DNA of 64,000 nucleotides from Camellia lanceoleosa. Its lineage: Eukaryota; Streptophyta; Magnoliopsida; Ericales; Theaceae. The stretch spans positions 121,022,021 to 121,086,020 of the forward strand of contig CM045767.1 in assembly GCA_025200525.1 (NCBI GenBank), given 5' to 3'. Shown here piece after piece: positions 1 through 11,250 of the stretch. Each line of letters opens with the position of its first letter. The first letter of the stretch is position 1. Under the pieces are notes generated by a model. That model worked only from the letters and a program-made list of their open reading frames with translations, searched no databases and was not told the origin of the DNA. The translations under genes and the position numbers were made by a program.

Positions 1-398
1 TCAACTTATGGGTCAAGCAATAATGTCCACCTCATTAGCATTCACATTCTCAGACATTCGGTTGTACCGGAGGAGGAGGAGGTGGCTGTTGGTCTGGTTG
101 TTGTTCGAGTCTTTCAATTATCACCCCATCATTTGTTCAAGTCCGCCATTCTCGCCTCAGAGGATGATGCTTCATTTCATTTGCAGTTTGTGTTATCCAT
201 TTCACTATAAGCAAGGGTAATGCTTATCATTATAAACAATTGTACAATTAAATGCTTTAACACTTTAACATATAATCACCACCATAAGCACACACTTTTC
301 AAATTCATGAGATGCCCTAATTGCTTTTCTAGGACACCCTATAGCTCATTTGGACACGTAAAGTGTATAACTCGTGGTTAAGTATCGCTCGATACCAC
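1..398 (-). mobile_element. 5' internal part of Ty3/gypsy LTR retrotransposon (gag leader), partial
   Basis: On the minus strand this follows directly from the LTR at 399-2728. At 386-397 the minus strand reads TGGTATCGAGCG, one base short of the plant initiator Met-tRNA primer-binding site TGGTATCAGAGC, one base from the LTR end. Further in, a short minus-strand frame reads QQPDQQPPPPPPVQPNV, the proline/glutamine-rich composition common near the start of gypsy Gag proteins, but it soon meets a stop. The rest of the element lies left of the window. Lineage (Tekay/Del-like) is only a guess from LTR size and primer site. Confidence 0.6.
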
Positions 399-2728
399 TG
401 TCACGACCCAAACCCGCCTATGGGTTTAGCATCAGAATCGCCAAGAATCCGAGATTACAAGGCCTACTGATAAAGAATACAAGAGAACAGAGTTCAAGGC
501 CCCATGAAGCCAATACAAGAAATAACTAGTGTCCATCGAAATGTGAAAATCAGATGTCAAAAACATTTTTCATGCATTCATACACCCAAAACAATCCATA
601 TACAAATATATACAACATGTACAACATTCAAGACGGACCCAACCCTCGATAACAAAGATACCAAAATTCTATACAAAAGGTACAAAACAAGAGGAGACAG
701 TGGGGGAAACAAAACACCCCAAGCCATGGCATGGCGCCTCGACCTCACAGTGAGGCACATTGGTCGCTTGACAAAATCGGGGACCAATCCCACGCCCTAG
801 CTTCGTCCGGCCGAGAACCTACATATATATATAAACAAAGGAGCTAAAGCCCATGAATAACATAACGTGTAAAGAGGTTATGAATGAATGTCCTTACAAG
901 AATGAAATCAATTCATTATACAAGATTTCAATCTTTCAAGATTTCACCAATCAATACTTCAATCAATCACCATATGTGGTACATCCATTAGCCTATAAAC
1001 AAGAGGTCCAAAAGGACCTGCCTTATGCACTCCAACAATAATGATGGCCATCAATCAAGATGGTTCCACAAGGAAACCGACAGAGCTCAGAATACCAATA
1101 ACAAGGTGCTAAGGATGCCACAATACAGCAAAATACAGACATACATTCATTCAATAAACAATATCGCTCAATAAACAGCTTCCAAGAATCAAAATATAAC
1201 CATTTTGAACATATCTTTACACAACTGTTACTCACAGATTGGGCTAAAGCAGCTAGAGCGCGTCCCCGAGAGCCAACCCTAAACAATAAACAGAATAGAA
1301 CACACACTAAGTTTACAGCCGAAAGGATGATAATTAAATCCCTAAATCTCCTCGGTGTGGTTCTATGTCTAAATCCTCATTAAGATGCTTTAAACTAGGC
1401 CTAAGAATGCCTAGGATGGAATGAGGATGCAAAATGCATACGTAAAACATTTTCAATTTTTCGAAAATAGAGTCCCGCCGAAGACAATTCCCGCCGAGCG
1501 TAGAAAAAACGCATTCGCCGAGCGTAATTTCTCCGCCGAGCGGCCGCAAAATATACCGATGGTCGAAAACCCGCCGAAGCGTGAATTTATCCGCCGAGCG
1601 ACTGCATAAGGTATGCAACAATTCTGGAGTGCGATTTCTACGCCGAAGGCAGATACCTCCGCCGAGCGACAATGTAAACTGAAAATCCAGATTGTGTTCT
1701 CAATTCAAAACCAAGGTTTCTACCTCCAAAATCGATCCTCTTGGGCCCATTTTCTGGAAAACTCATAAAAACACATAATATAACATGTTTCAAACCTAAA
1801 TTTAAGAAATCAAGGCCCAAGGGTGTTTAATTCAAACCCAATTTCAAACCAATTCCAAGAATCATGCTCAATCAAGACATGCATGAGTTTCGAATCAATT
1901 TCAATCTTTAAATCTTGCTCTCAAGAGCTCATTAGTTGGAAAACAAAGTGAAAACATGGACTAAAGCTTAGACATGAACATGCATGTACAATCAACCATG
2001 AATTCAACTCCAAATTCACTAATCTCTACATGCATGCAACAATGGAGCTCCAATTCAACATTCTTGAACTTCAAACATGGCAATGATGCATGAAACATGC
2101 AAGATGGAGCTTAAAGATGACAAGATGACAATGAATTCCTTACCTAGAGTGTTAATTTCAAGTCTAGCAAGCTAAATTTGATAATCAACCTTCAAGTCTT
2201 CAAGCAATTCCACAACAATGGCAAGGTGAGCTCAAGTCTCTCTCTAAACTCTCTTCTTCACTCTATTCTTGGTCGGCTAGGAGCTCAAATGAGCTGATGA
2301 AATGTTTTGATTCAACATGTATAAGGTCTCTAAGTGTGTGTGTTGGTGGCCACTAAGTGGCATTTTAGTAAATAGGTCAACCTTGGCCATTAATCAATAT
2401 TTAATCTACTTTAATCATTCCTAATCAATTTCAGATAAAAATACCATAAAATCACAAATATTTTACTGATCATGAAACTTCAAACGGTTTCTAAATCGGC
2501 CGCCGATAAGACCTTCAATTAACAGTTTAAACACATAACTCAAACAGATAATCATTCAAGCAAACAGATACAATATGCAATATAATAGACAAACTTATTC
2601 AATTTCAGTTGGCCCATTCATTGCTCAAGAGTTCATCCAGTTCACTTATCAGTCATTATCAGTTCAGTTTAGCATTAATCAGTATATAATTCAGTGGTTA
2701 AACGGTAGTCAATACGAGGGTTGTTACA
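399..2728 (-). mobile_element. Ty3/gypsy long terminal repeat (5' LTR, minus strand)
   Basis: On the + strand the block begins TGTCACGACCC and ends GGGTTGTTACA, so it has TG...CA ends on either strand. It is about 2330 bp long and abuts a primer-binding site on its left, which makes it the 5' LTR of a minus-strand element. Its minus-strand 3' end (GGTTTGGGTCGTGACA) is clearly similar to the end of the solo LTR at 5479-7580. It contains a short GC-richer stretch (1480-1670) with repeated CGCCGAGCG/CGCCGAAGC motifs. Small ORFs inside it have no recognisable product. Confidence 0.65.
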
Positions 2729-3583
2729 ATTAGTGGCCGGCCATGCCATATTAGTGGTCTCCCATGTGTGCACAACACAATTATGTGGTCAAAAACTGGA
2801 GAAAGTGAACTAGGAGAGAGAAAAGGCCATTTTTAGGAGGGGTTCAAAAAGGTCAAACACAATTACTAGCCGACCATATGATATTGGTGGCCTTCCAGGT
2901 GTGTACAACACAAATATGTGGTTTAGAGCTGGAAAAAGTGGCCTTAGGGTGGTCAATATTGGCTTTCAAGTGAGAAAAACGGGCGACGGAGGGCGATGAG
3001 GAAATATAACTGGTTGCCGGAACAATTACTGGCCTCCCATCCTTCTACAACCTTCCTAGTGATAAAAATAAGGTCTCTGCCAAAAATGAACTCAAACTGA
3101 TGCAAAATGAAGGTTCGGGGGCCGAAATGCGCAGCCCAGGGCCTCGAGAACTGACTGTTAGGCACCGGAAGTGGTGTTGGACCATGAAGTTGGTTTTTCG
3201 GACCACAGTGTCCCTCAAAAGGGAGTAAATAAGATGTATGCCAAAAACCAGAGCAAACGGAGGTGGTTAGGCGGTCTCGAACCGAGACACTCGCCTACTG
3301 ACTCAAAACCTAAACCAGTTCAAATGGGAAAATGGCCTCACGACTATTTAAACATAGCCTACGGCCACTGAGAGATGATCTACAAGACCTCTTTCTCTCT
3401 TCGGGAAGAGAAAATAGAGCCTGGTTCACAGACCGAGGCAAAGCACGAAAGAGTCTAGAAGTCTGGAGGCAAGGCTCGCAGCCGAGACTCTGAAACCTCT
3501 GAACGAGCACGATATGAAACATCACCAAGTGCTCAATCGGTAACGTCTGAGTCTTAAGGTCGGTCAAAAATGAGGTGTCTACA
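2729..3583. mobile_element. degraded LTR-retrotransposon-like remnant
   Basis: Two diverged direct repeats of about 130 bp (around 2733-2815 and 2862-2940) share GTGGCC, GTGTGxACAACACAA and TATGTGGT blocks. A stretch 3156-3583 starts TGTTAGGCACC and ends GAGGTGTCTACA, so it resembles a short LTR (about 428 bp), but no target duplication is visible. Short ORFs here are unremarkable. Classification is tentative. Confidence 0.3.
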
Positions 3584-3870
3584 ATCATATTTACATAACC
3601 ACCGCCATATTCGTACATAATTTATATATGAGGTATATTTATGTTTTTAACAGTGTAATTTACATATGGTGTATATTTATGTTTTTAACACTGTGTACTG
3701 TGTCGTATGTTCTTCAAATATTAGGAGTTCAATGTAATTTATCAAGTAAAAAAATTCATAAAACTCATCAAGTTTATATTAAAAAAAATGGAAATAGATT
3801 TTGAAAATTAAGCTTTGTTTGGTTTGATTTTTAGAATCTATTTCTGTTTTTTTTTTTATTATAAAAAAAA
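3584..3870. other. AT-rich spacer with no recognisable gene
   Basis: A short direct repeat (TATATTTATGTTTTTAACA at about 3636 and 3667) is the only structure noted. Confidence 0.5.
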
Positions 3871-4217
3871 AGGGTAAATTACAAACACACCTCATGAGAT
3901 TTACTTAAATTACAAATTATCCCCTGTGGTTCTAGAAATTACATTATGCCCCTTAAGGATTCTAATTTCATAACAAATAGGTCATTTTATTAATAAATCA
4001 TTAAGTTAATTAATAGTTTTTAATAATGTTAAAATTTTGTTTTAATTAATAATTCAGATAATTTTATTATTGTATAGGTGAATAATTAGAAATTTCACTT
4101 TTTTAATTAATTATATTAAATAAAAAATTATGACAAGAAAATATTTGTAATTTTTCAAACCACATGGGGCAAATCGTATTTTAAGCAAACCTTAGGGGAT
4201 GTATTTGTAATTTCCCT
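3871..4217. mobile_element. Mutator-type MITE, family A copy 1
   Basis: The ends are inverted: AGGGTAAATTAC on the left and GTAATTTCCCT on the right. The internal sequence matches the copies at 38738-39073 and 59844-60188 (shared AATTATTAATTCA-type AT core and a CACATGG-GCAA block near the right end). Its target site lies in poly-A, so the target duplication cannot be measured here; the other copies show 9 bp. Confidence 0.6.
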
Positions 4218-4496
4218 AAAAAAGACTACAAGCTAGTTTGACAGAAATAAATATAAAAAATAAAATTTGAATTTTCTAAATAAAATTTTCCCCAAAAGAA
4301 AAATCATATAAAAATAATGAATTTTAAAATTTTAAATTTTGGTTACCAAACTAGTTTTTTATTTATATATATATATATTATGAGAAAATTGGTAATAAAT
4401 TCAATTTAGAGAGATTCTAAGACATTAGGTCCGGCGAATTTTTTTGTTTGTGAGAGGTCAACCATTTGTGAAATAGTTTAGTGAGAGGTCCTTTTG
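4218..4496. other. AT-rich spacer
   Basis: Nothing recognisable beyond a short (TA)n run near 4365-4378. Confidence 0.5.
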
Positions 4497-5170
4497 ATTA
4501 TTTTGAATGATATTTTGTTTTCAATTTTATCAATTAATTTATCTATTGATTTTTTTTATTGGTTGATTTTTGCTGACTATCTATTCAAATTTTACATTTA
4601 TCTGTTGAATTTTTTTTTTATTTGTTTAAAAATTTTCCTATCTATTCAAATTTTTTCCCTATCTATTCAATTTTTTTGTCTATCTGTTTAGATTTTTTAT
4701 GTGTAAAGTTCAAATTTTTTTTATCTGTTTAATCTATCTGTTTAAATTCTTATCTGTCAAAATTTTTATCTATTTTATTTTTGTCCAAATAAAATCTATA
4801 CGTTCAACAACAACAACAACACATTTTTTTTACCTGTTCACTAAAAAATTACGAAATTGAAAAACTATTTGTTCGAACAAATTTTTTTCAACAACAAATT
4901 GAAAAACTATTATTCACTTCAAATAGATTTGTATTTGTGATCTATTCAATATCATGCTCTTCACAACACAAACACAAACAAAAACATAAGCAAAAACAAA
5001 TTTAAATAGATAATAACAGCAAGAAGTAAGATCAAATATAACAAAAAATTCAAATCTAAGAAAAACATATATACATATTTTGCAATACCAAGCCAGACTA
5101 GACCTTACCTGTTCAAAAAATATTTTTTTCCCTATATGTTCAAATATCTCTCTCTCTTCTATCTGTTCAA
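4497..5170 (+). repeat. degenerate short repeat, CTATCTGTTCAAATTTTTT type
   Basis: A 15-20 base motif of the form TATCTRTTYAAATTTTT recurs many times with variable T-runs and spacing, more densely in 4500-4770. It reads open over about 65 codons at 4494-4691 only because it is T-rich, and I do not take that as coding. Confidence 0.5.
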
Positions 5171-5268
5171 CACAAGAACCAAAAAAAATATATATGTGTT
5201 TCTTCATCATCATCAACATCAATAACAATAATCTAAACTTACATAAAACTAATAAAAAAAAATCAGAT

Positions 5269-5270
<2 letters not shown>

Positions 5271-5306
<36 letters not shown>
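5271..5306. repeat. (GA)18 microsatellite
   Basis: Uninterrupted GA dinucleotide run. Other microsatellites nearby are (TA)n at about 5772-5798 inside the solo LTR and (AG)n at about 7936-7966. Confidence 0.9.
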
Positions 5307-5310
<4 letters not shown>

Positions 5311-5326
5311 ATAGTTGAATATATAC

Positions 5327-5394
5327 ATATATAGTACTAAGGTAATAAACATATATAGCACTAAGGTAATAAACATATATAGCACTAAGGTAAT
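5327..5394 (+). repeat. 24-bp minisatellite, three units
   Basis: The unit CATATATAGCACTAAGGTAA plus four bases occurs three times in tandem with one substitution (GTACTAAGG in the first unit). Confidence 0.75.
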
Positions 5395-5478
5395 ACTAGA
5401 TTAGATCAAACATATATATAGCTATATAAACATATATAACTAGGGTTTAGATTAAATAAAGAAAATTTGTAGCAATGG

Positions 5479-5767
5479 TGTAATGACCCGGACTTGCATA
5501 TAATTAATTAGTTATCTAATTACATTGTTATGTGCTAATTGATTATGTGTTTGATGAGAAATTATGTGTGAATTCAAAAGATTTGCCTATATATTTGTTG
5601 AATGGAGAAAAACGTGTTGAAATTACAACTTTAAGCAGGAAATTAAAGGTTTTAGAGGCACCAGAAACCAAAACCAATTAAAGATTTGTGATCAGCATGA
5701 TTTTTGGAGCCTAATATGAAATTTTGTAAAACTCTAATTCATAATGAATTGATTAGAGTTAATTTTA

Positions 5768-5798
<31 letters not shown>

Positions 5799-7580
5799 GC
5801 ATACAAGCCTTAGTGGTGGCTTTAGACCCAACAAAATATCTGTGTGAGAGAGAGAGAGAGACTTCTAGAGATTAAGAGAATAAATAAGAGAAAAAAGAAG
5901 AACAAGGGAGATTAGGGCTAAATCTTCAACAAAGTAACTAGCAAAGGTATGAATCTCTTGCTAATCTCATAAAATAGGATTTATACATTCATCATCTTGA
6001 GGGATTAAGACTAAGAATTAATTAGATTCATGGTTGTTTTAGAGTTGTGAACCTTATGAGCTTAAAAGAGGAAGGTTGTGAATATGAGCTCTAGATTTGA
6101 TCATACATGGCATTTTTTCATTATCAATCACTTGTTCCTTGTATGATTCTTGAAAATGGAGGATGAAACTCCATGGATTTTGAGTTTGGAATTAACACAT
6201 GCATAGTTGTTGATTTGCTGTTTAATTCAAAGTTTTGATCTTTACATGGAAACTTGAGTTTTGTTTTAAAGTTATGATTTTGTTTGAAGTTATAAAGTGT
6301 TCATTCAACATTTTTTTTTATGAGTTTTGGGCCTTGGTTTTCATGAATTTGAAGTTGATTTTGCAAAAGAAGGAGTTTCTATTCAAAGTAGATTTTCGGG
6401 CTGGTTTTACACCTAGACCGGCTGAGCCACCGCGACGTGTAAGGCCTCTTTTGCTCAAAATTGCATACTGCTTAACCACCGTTCGTGCGGCTAACAGAGC
6501 AGTTTTTTCGATTTTGTTTTCTTTTCCTTTTTTTTTTTTTTGAATACTTTTGGGCCTTTATTTACATAGTTTTCACATGTAATAGGCATCCATATGCATA
6601 GCATGAACATGAAGGAAGTTAAAGAAAGAATAAGAATGCTTTAACGGATATGTAATGAATGAACCGATTAAACAAAGTGAATGAATGTGTTTTGTTGTGC
6701 TTGGTTATATTTTTGCAGGTTGAGCCTTTAAGATTGACCATCCAACCAGCACATTGAGTAACATTTCTGTAAAGATATGTTTGTATGGTATATGTTTAAA
6801 CTGTTATCTAATAAGCTATGCTCCTGAAATGTTATTTTGATATGTGAACGAATATCCTATTTTGATCTATTACCGCATCCACAGGTAGTCCTAAGTCATA
6901 GGAGACGGCATGTAAATGCAGGTCTATGACATAGGACTGTTTATGAGATTTCGTTAGCCACTTCATTGTGGTGATATATGTTTAATCGGTATCTAGAACC
7001 GATTACTCTAGTCGAAAGACATTCTGATATGTTTTGTTAAATGTATCATTACTATGTTTCGATATAAGAATAACTGTGATATGATTTGTTTTACGGATAT
7101 GATTTATTTGAAATTTGTTCACTAACCCCTTTACTTTAATGTTATTCATTGGGCTTTAACCCATTATGTATATCTATATGTATAGGTGGACGACGTGAAG
7201 ATCAAGCCTAGAGGCACATCGTTAGTTGAGTCACCAGTTAAGCTTATGGAGTTTTGTTTTGGTGCCTTTGAGTTGGGATTAGGTCTTGAGAACCGTTGTC
7301 AAGTTTTTGATCATGATGTTGACATTTTGATATATGTGTATATGTCTATAAATATTTTTATACAAGATGTGATGTATGTAATACAGGGTGTGTAAATTAA
7401 CGTTTTGTGCATGTATTATTCCATATAGAATCACAGCTCATTGGACTACTTGTTAGATATTTTTATATAAAGCTTCCGCTAGTCCCGATTATTTGGATTT
7501 GTACAAGAAGACCTTTGGTTATCTCAGATTTTTGGCCTGTTTCAACGCTAAACCTATAGGAGCGGATTTGGGTCGTGAAA
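5479..7580 (+). mobile_element. solo LTR of a Ty3/gypsy element
   Basis: It starts TGTAATGACCCGGAC and ends GGATTTGGGTCGTGAAA, with the last CA apparently mutated to AA. The final 60 bases align with the minus-strand end of the LTR at 399-2728, so the two LTRs are relatives in opposite orientation. No primer-binding site follows and no second LTR is present, hence a solo LTR of about 2.1 kb. Its 5-bp target duplication is not convincing (AATGG against AAATG). Confidence 0.6.
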
Positions 7581-7930
7581 AAATGACTTATATTTAGAGA
7601 ATGAAGCTTCGAAGAAGATGAATGCAGAGGTCAATGGCAGCAACAAAGGGGCAACGTATCAAGCTAACTTCGCCGAGATGGATCTAGAGAGAAACAACAC
7701 AAACAAGCACGCAAATAACGTAAAAACCATAGATATGAGTTCGAATGAAGCAGATCTGAGTAAGACTCTGATTTGTGTATGATCGACAACTACGACAGAG
7801 CTCTGGTTTGTTGCTGCTGATGACGACATCCTAAGGGAGATTGAATGACACCACGGCGGATGAAGGACGATAAGTGAGGCGGAAGCGTGGGTAAGGCAGA
7901 AAGTGAGGGATGGATAGCGGTGATCAGTGA

Positions 7931-7967
<37 letters not shown>

Positions 7968-8584
7968 AGAAACTAGAGACAGATAATGGAGATGATTTTT
8001 TTGAGGTGTGAGGATTTAGTTTGTATATATAGTTAGAGATATTTTGGTCATTTTATCTAAACTTCTCCTTATGTACAAAGTATTTGAGTGCTTGAACTTC
8101 TTACGAAACAAAATCTAAATTTGAACTTTTGAACCGCATGTCCTGAAAACTTATCAAGTCAATTATTTTGTGCTTTTATTTTTTATTTAACTAATACTAT
8201 ATATTTTTAAAAATATAAAAATAAAATGAAACAAACAAAGTGATGACTCATTTTGTATGCAACAATTGCAATAAAATAGTATAAACTAATAATGATTATA
8301 AAAAAATAAAAAAAAATTAATTACACAATATAATATATAAATTGATTGTATTTTCATGACATTATAAATATTTTATGATCCCAAAAATAGGTTAAATTTA
8401 AGTATTGTTTGGCAAGTGCTTATTTTAATTTAAAAATTAAAATGTTACTAAAAAATCAAAAAACCTATAATCTATACTAAAAAGTAAAAAATTTTATTTT
8501 TTCTCTACTTTTTGCACATTTTTTCGTAAAAAATAAAAAATTCATTTCAAACATATTAATTTTACAGTTAAAAAAAAATATATA
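7581..8584. other. non-coding flank with (AG)n microsatellite
   Basis: 7581-8050 has more balanced composition than its surroundings (many GAG/GAAG motifs, microsatellite at 7936-7966) and looks like degraded genic or promoter-type DNA read in reverse, but no frame stays open. 8051-8584 is AT-rich with no signal. Confidence 0.35.
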
Positions 8585-8994
8585 TATTCATTTTGCTTGG
8601 TTCTATTTTTCCAAAAATATTTTTCAGAAAATTTTACTTTATTGTTTTCTAATTTTTTTTAATATTTTAAGCAATTTTTTTTTTTATATTTACTTTTTAG
8701 ATATACCTAATATAAATATATTTAAAAAGCAAAAAAATTGTGAAAAAAATCTTTTAAAAATTCACTAAATACCAAAAATACAAAAAAAAGAAGATAATTT
8801 AGTACATTTTTTATGTTTTTATGTATTTATTAATTTTTTAAAATATTTTTTTACAATTTTTTTACTTTTTAGGTACATTTAAGTAAGGTGCATCTAAAAA
8901 AGTAAAAAAAATATTTAAAATATTCATTAAAAACAAAAAAACACGAAAATAAAAAAACCTAATACAAAAAATTTAAACCAAACACACTAATTAA
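8585..8994 (-). mobile_element. palindromic AT-rich MITE, family B copy 1
   Basis: Matches 43094-43531 in the opposite orientation. Shared landmarks are TTGCTTGGTT and CAGAAAATTTTAC at one end, AAACCAAACACACTAA at the other, and a core where TACTTTTTAGxTxxACxTAA and its reverse complement alternate. The element is largely self-complementary and could form a long hairpin. No coding capacity. Confidence 0.55.
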
Positions 8995-9302
8995 TTTTTT
9001 TATCTTATATTTTAGCAAAAAAAATTTAAAAATTACTAAAATATCTTTTCCTTACACGAGACTTAGGCCTCGTTGAGAAGTAATAGTTTTAGCCTAAAAA
9101 TAAAAAAAAAAAAACTAAAAAAATAAAAAAAGTTTATAATCTATAGTAAAAAATCAAAAAATTTATTTTTTCTCCATTTTTTCTTTGTATATCTTTTTTA
9201 TAAAAAGTTTAAAAATTATTTTAAACATATTAAATTCTTTACCATATATTTTAATTAAAAAATTTAAAAATTACTAAAATAATAAATTCCAACCGACGTT
9301 AA
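8995..9302. other. AT-rich spacer ending in hAT target site
   Basis: AT-rich DNA without a gene. Its last eight bases, GACGTTAA (9295-9302), are the left copy of the target duplication of the element at 9303-14421. Confidence 0.6.
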
Positions 9303-9487
9303 TAGGGATGGCAATGGATAACTTATCCTGTGGGTATCCATGGAGACCCAACCCAATATATGGATTTTCTCCTTTTTTTTCTTATCCATTGGGTAGGGTA
9401 GATGATATTCTTTAAATATCCACAGGGGATGGGTTGGGGATGGGTATCCACTAATTTCCCGATATGGTTTTTTTTTTTTTTTTTTTT

Positions 9488-9567
9488 TAAAGATTCACAA
9501 CCAAAACTAAATATACATTCAATCTTTTTTCTTTTATTTATTTATTAATTTTTTCAAGTTCACAACT

Positions 9568-9611
<44 letters not shown>

Positions 9612-10938
9612 CACAACCAGAGCTAAATATATATTCAACTTATTCTTCTTTTTTCTTTAATATATTTTTTCAGGTTCACAACCTTTTTTTTTTTTTTTTT
9701 AAGATTCACAATCAAAACTAAATATACATTCAATCTTTTTTCTTTTATTTATTTATTTATTTTTTTAGGTTCACAACCAACTTTTTTTTTTATTTTTTTT
9801 TTATTTTAAGATTCACAACCAAAACTAAATATACATTCAATCTTTTTTCTTTTATTTATTTATTTATTTTTACAGGTTCACAACCATTTTTTTTTTTTTT
9901 TATTTTTTTTTTAAGACTCACAATCAAAACTAAATATACATTCAATCTTTTTTCTTTTATTTATTTATTTATTTTTTCAGGTTCACAACCATTTTTTTTT
10001 TTTTTTTTAAGATTCACAACCAAAACTAAATATACATTCAATCTTTTTTCTTTTATTTATTTATTTATTTTTTCAGGTTCACAACCATTTTTTTATTTTT
10101 TTTTATTTTTTTTAAGATTTACAACCAAAACTAAATATACATTCAATCTTTTTTCTTTTATTTATTTATTTTTTTATTTTTTCAGGTTCACAATTTTTTT
10201 TTTTTTTTTAAGATTCACAACCAAAACTAAGTATACATTCAATTTTTTTTCTTTTATTTATTTATTTATTTTTTCAGGTTCACAACCAACTTTTTTTTAG
10301 ATTCACAACCAAAACTAAATGTACATTCAATCTTTTTTCTTTTATTTATTTATTTATTTTTTCAGTTTCACAACCAACACTTTTTTTTTTTTTTTTTTTT
10401 TTTAAGATTCACAACCAAAACTAAATATACATTCAATCTTTTTTCTTTTATTTATTTATTTATTTTTTCAGGTTCACAACCAACTTTCTTTCTTTTTTTT
10501 TTTTTCTTTTTTTTTTAAGATTCACAACCAAAACTAAATATACATTCAATCTTTTTTCTTTTATTTATTTATTTATTTTTTCAGGTTCACAACCATTTTT
10601 TTATTTTTTTTTTAAGATTCACAACCAAAACTAAATATACATTCAATCTTTTTTCTTTTATTTATTTATTTTTTTTTTTCAGGTTCACAACCAACTTTTT
10701 TTTTTTTTTGAAGATTCACAACCAAAACTAAATATACATTCAATCTTTTTTCTTTTATTTATTTATTTATTTTTTCAAGTTCACAACCAACCTTTTTTTT
10801 TTAATTTTTTTTTTTAAAGATTCACAACCAAAACTAAATATACATTCAATATTTTTTATTATTTTTTTTAAAGTTCACAACAAAAGCTAAATATACCTTC
10901 AATTTTCTTTCTTTCTTTTTAATATATTTAATGTTAAC

Positions 10939-10986
<48 letters not shown>

Positions 10987-11250
10987 TTTCACAACAAAAG
11001 CTAAATATACCTTCAATCTTCTTTCTTTCTTTTTTAATATATTTAATGTTAACAACTTCTTCTTCTTCTTTTTTTTTTTTATTTATTTATTTATTTATTT
11101 TAAGGTGCACAACAAAAGCTAAATATACCTTCAATCATTTTTCTTTCTTTTTTAATATATTTAATGTTAACAACTTCTTTTTTTTTTTTTTAGCTAAATA
11201 TACCCTCAATCTTTTTCTTTCTTTTTTAATATATTTAATGTTAACAACTT
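9488..11250 (+). repeat. left array of ~100-bp repeats, about 18 units
   Basis: Each unit contains AAGATTCACAACC, then AACTAAATATACATTCAATC, a T-rich stretch with (ATTT)n, and CAGGTTCACAACC followed by a poly-T run of variable length. I count about 18 occurrences of the ATACATTCAAT core. Units from 10889 on form a subtype (ATACCTTCAAT, with AATATATTTAATGTTAACAAC). The strand is extremely T-rich, and its complement makes up the right array. Confidence 0.85.
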
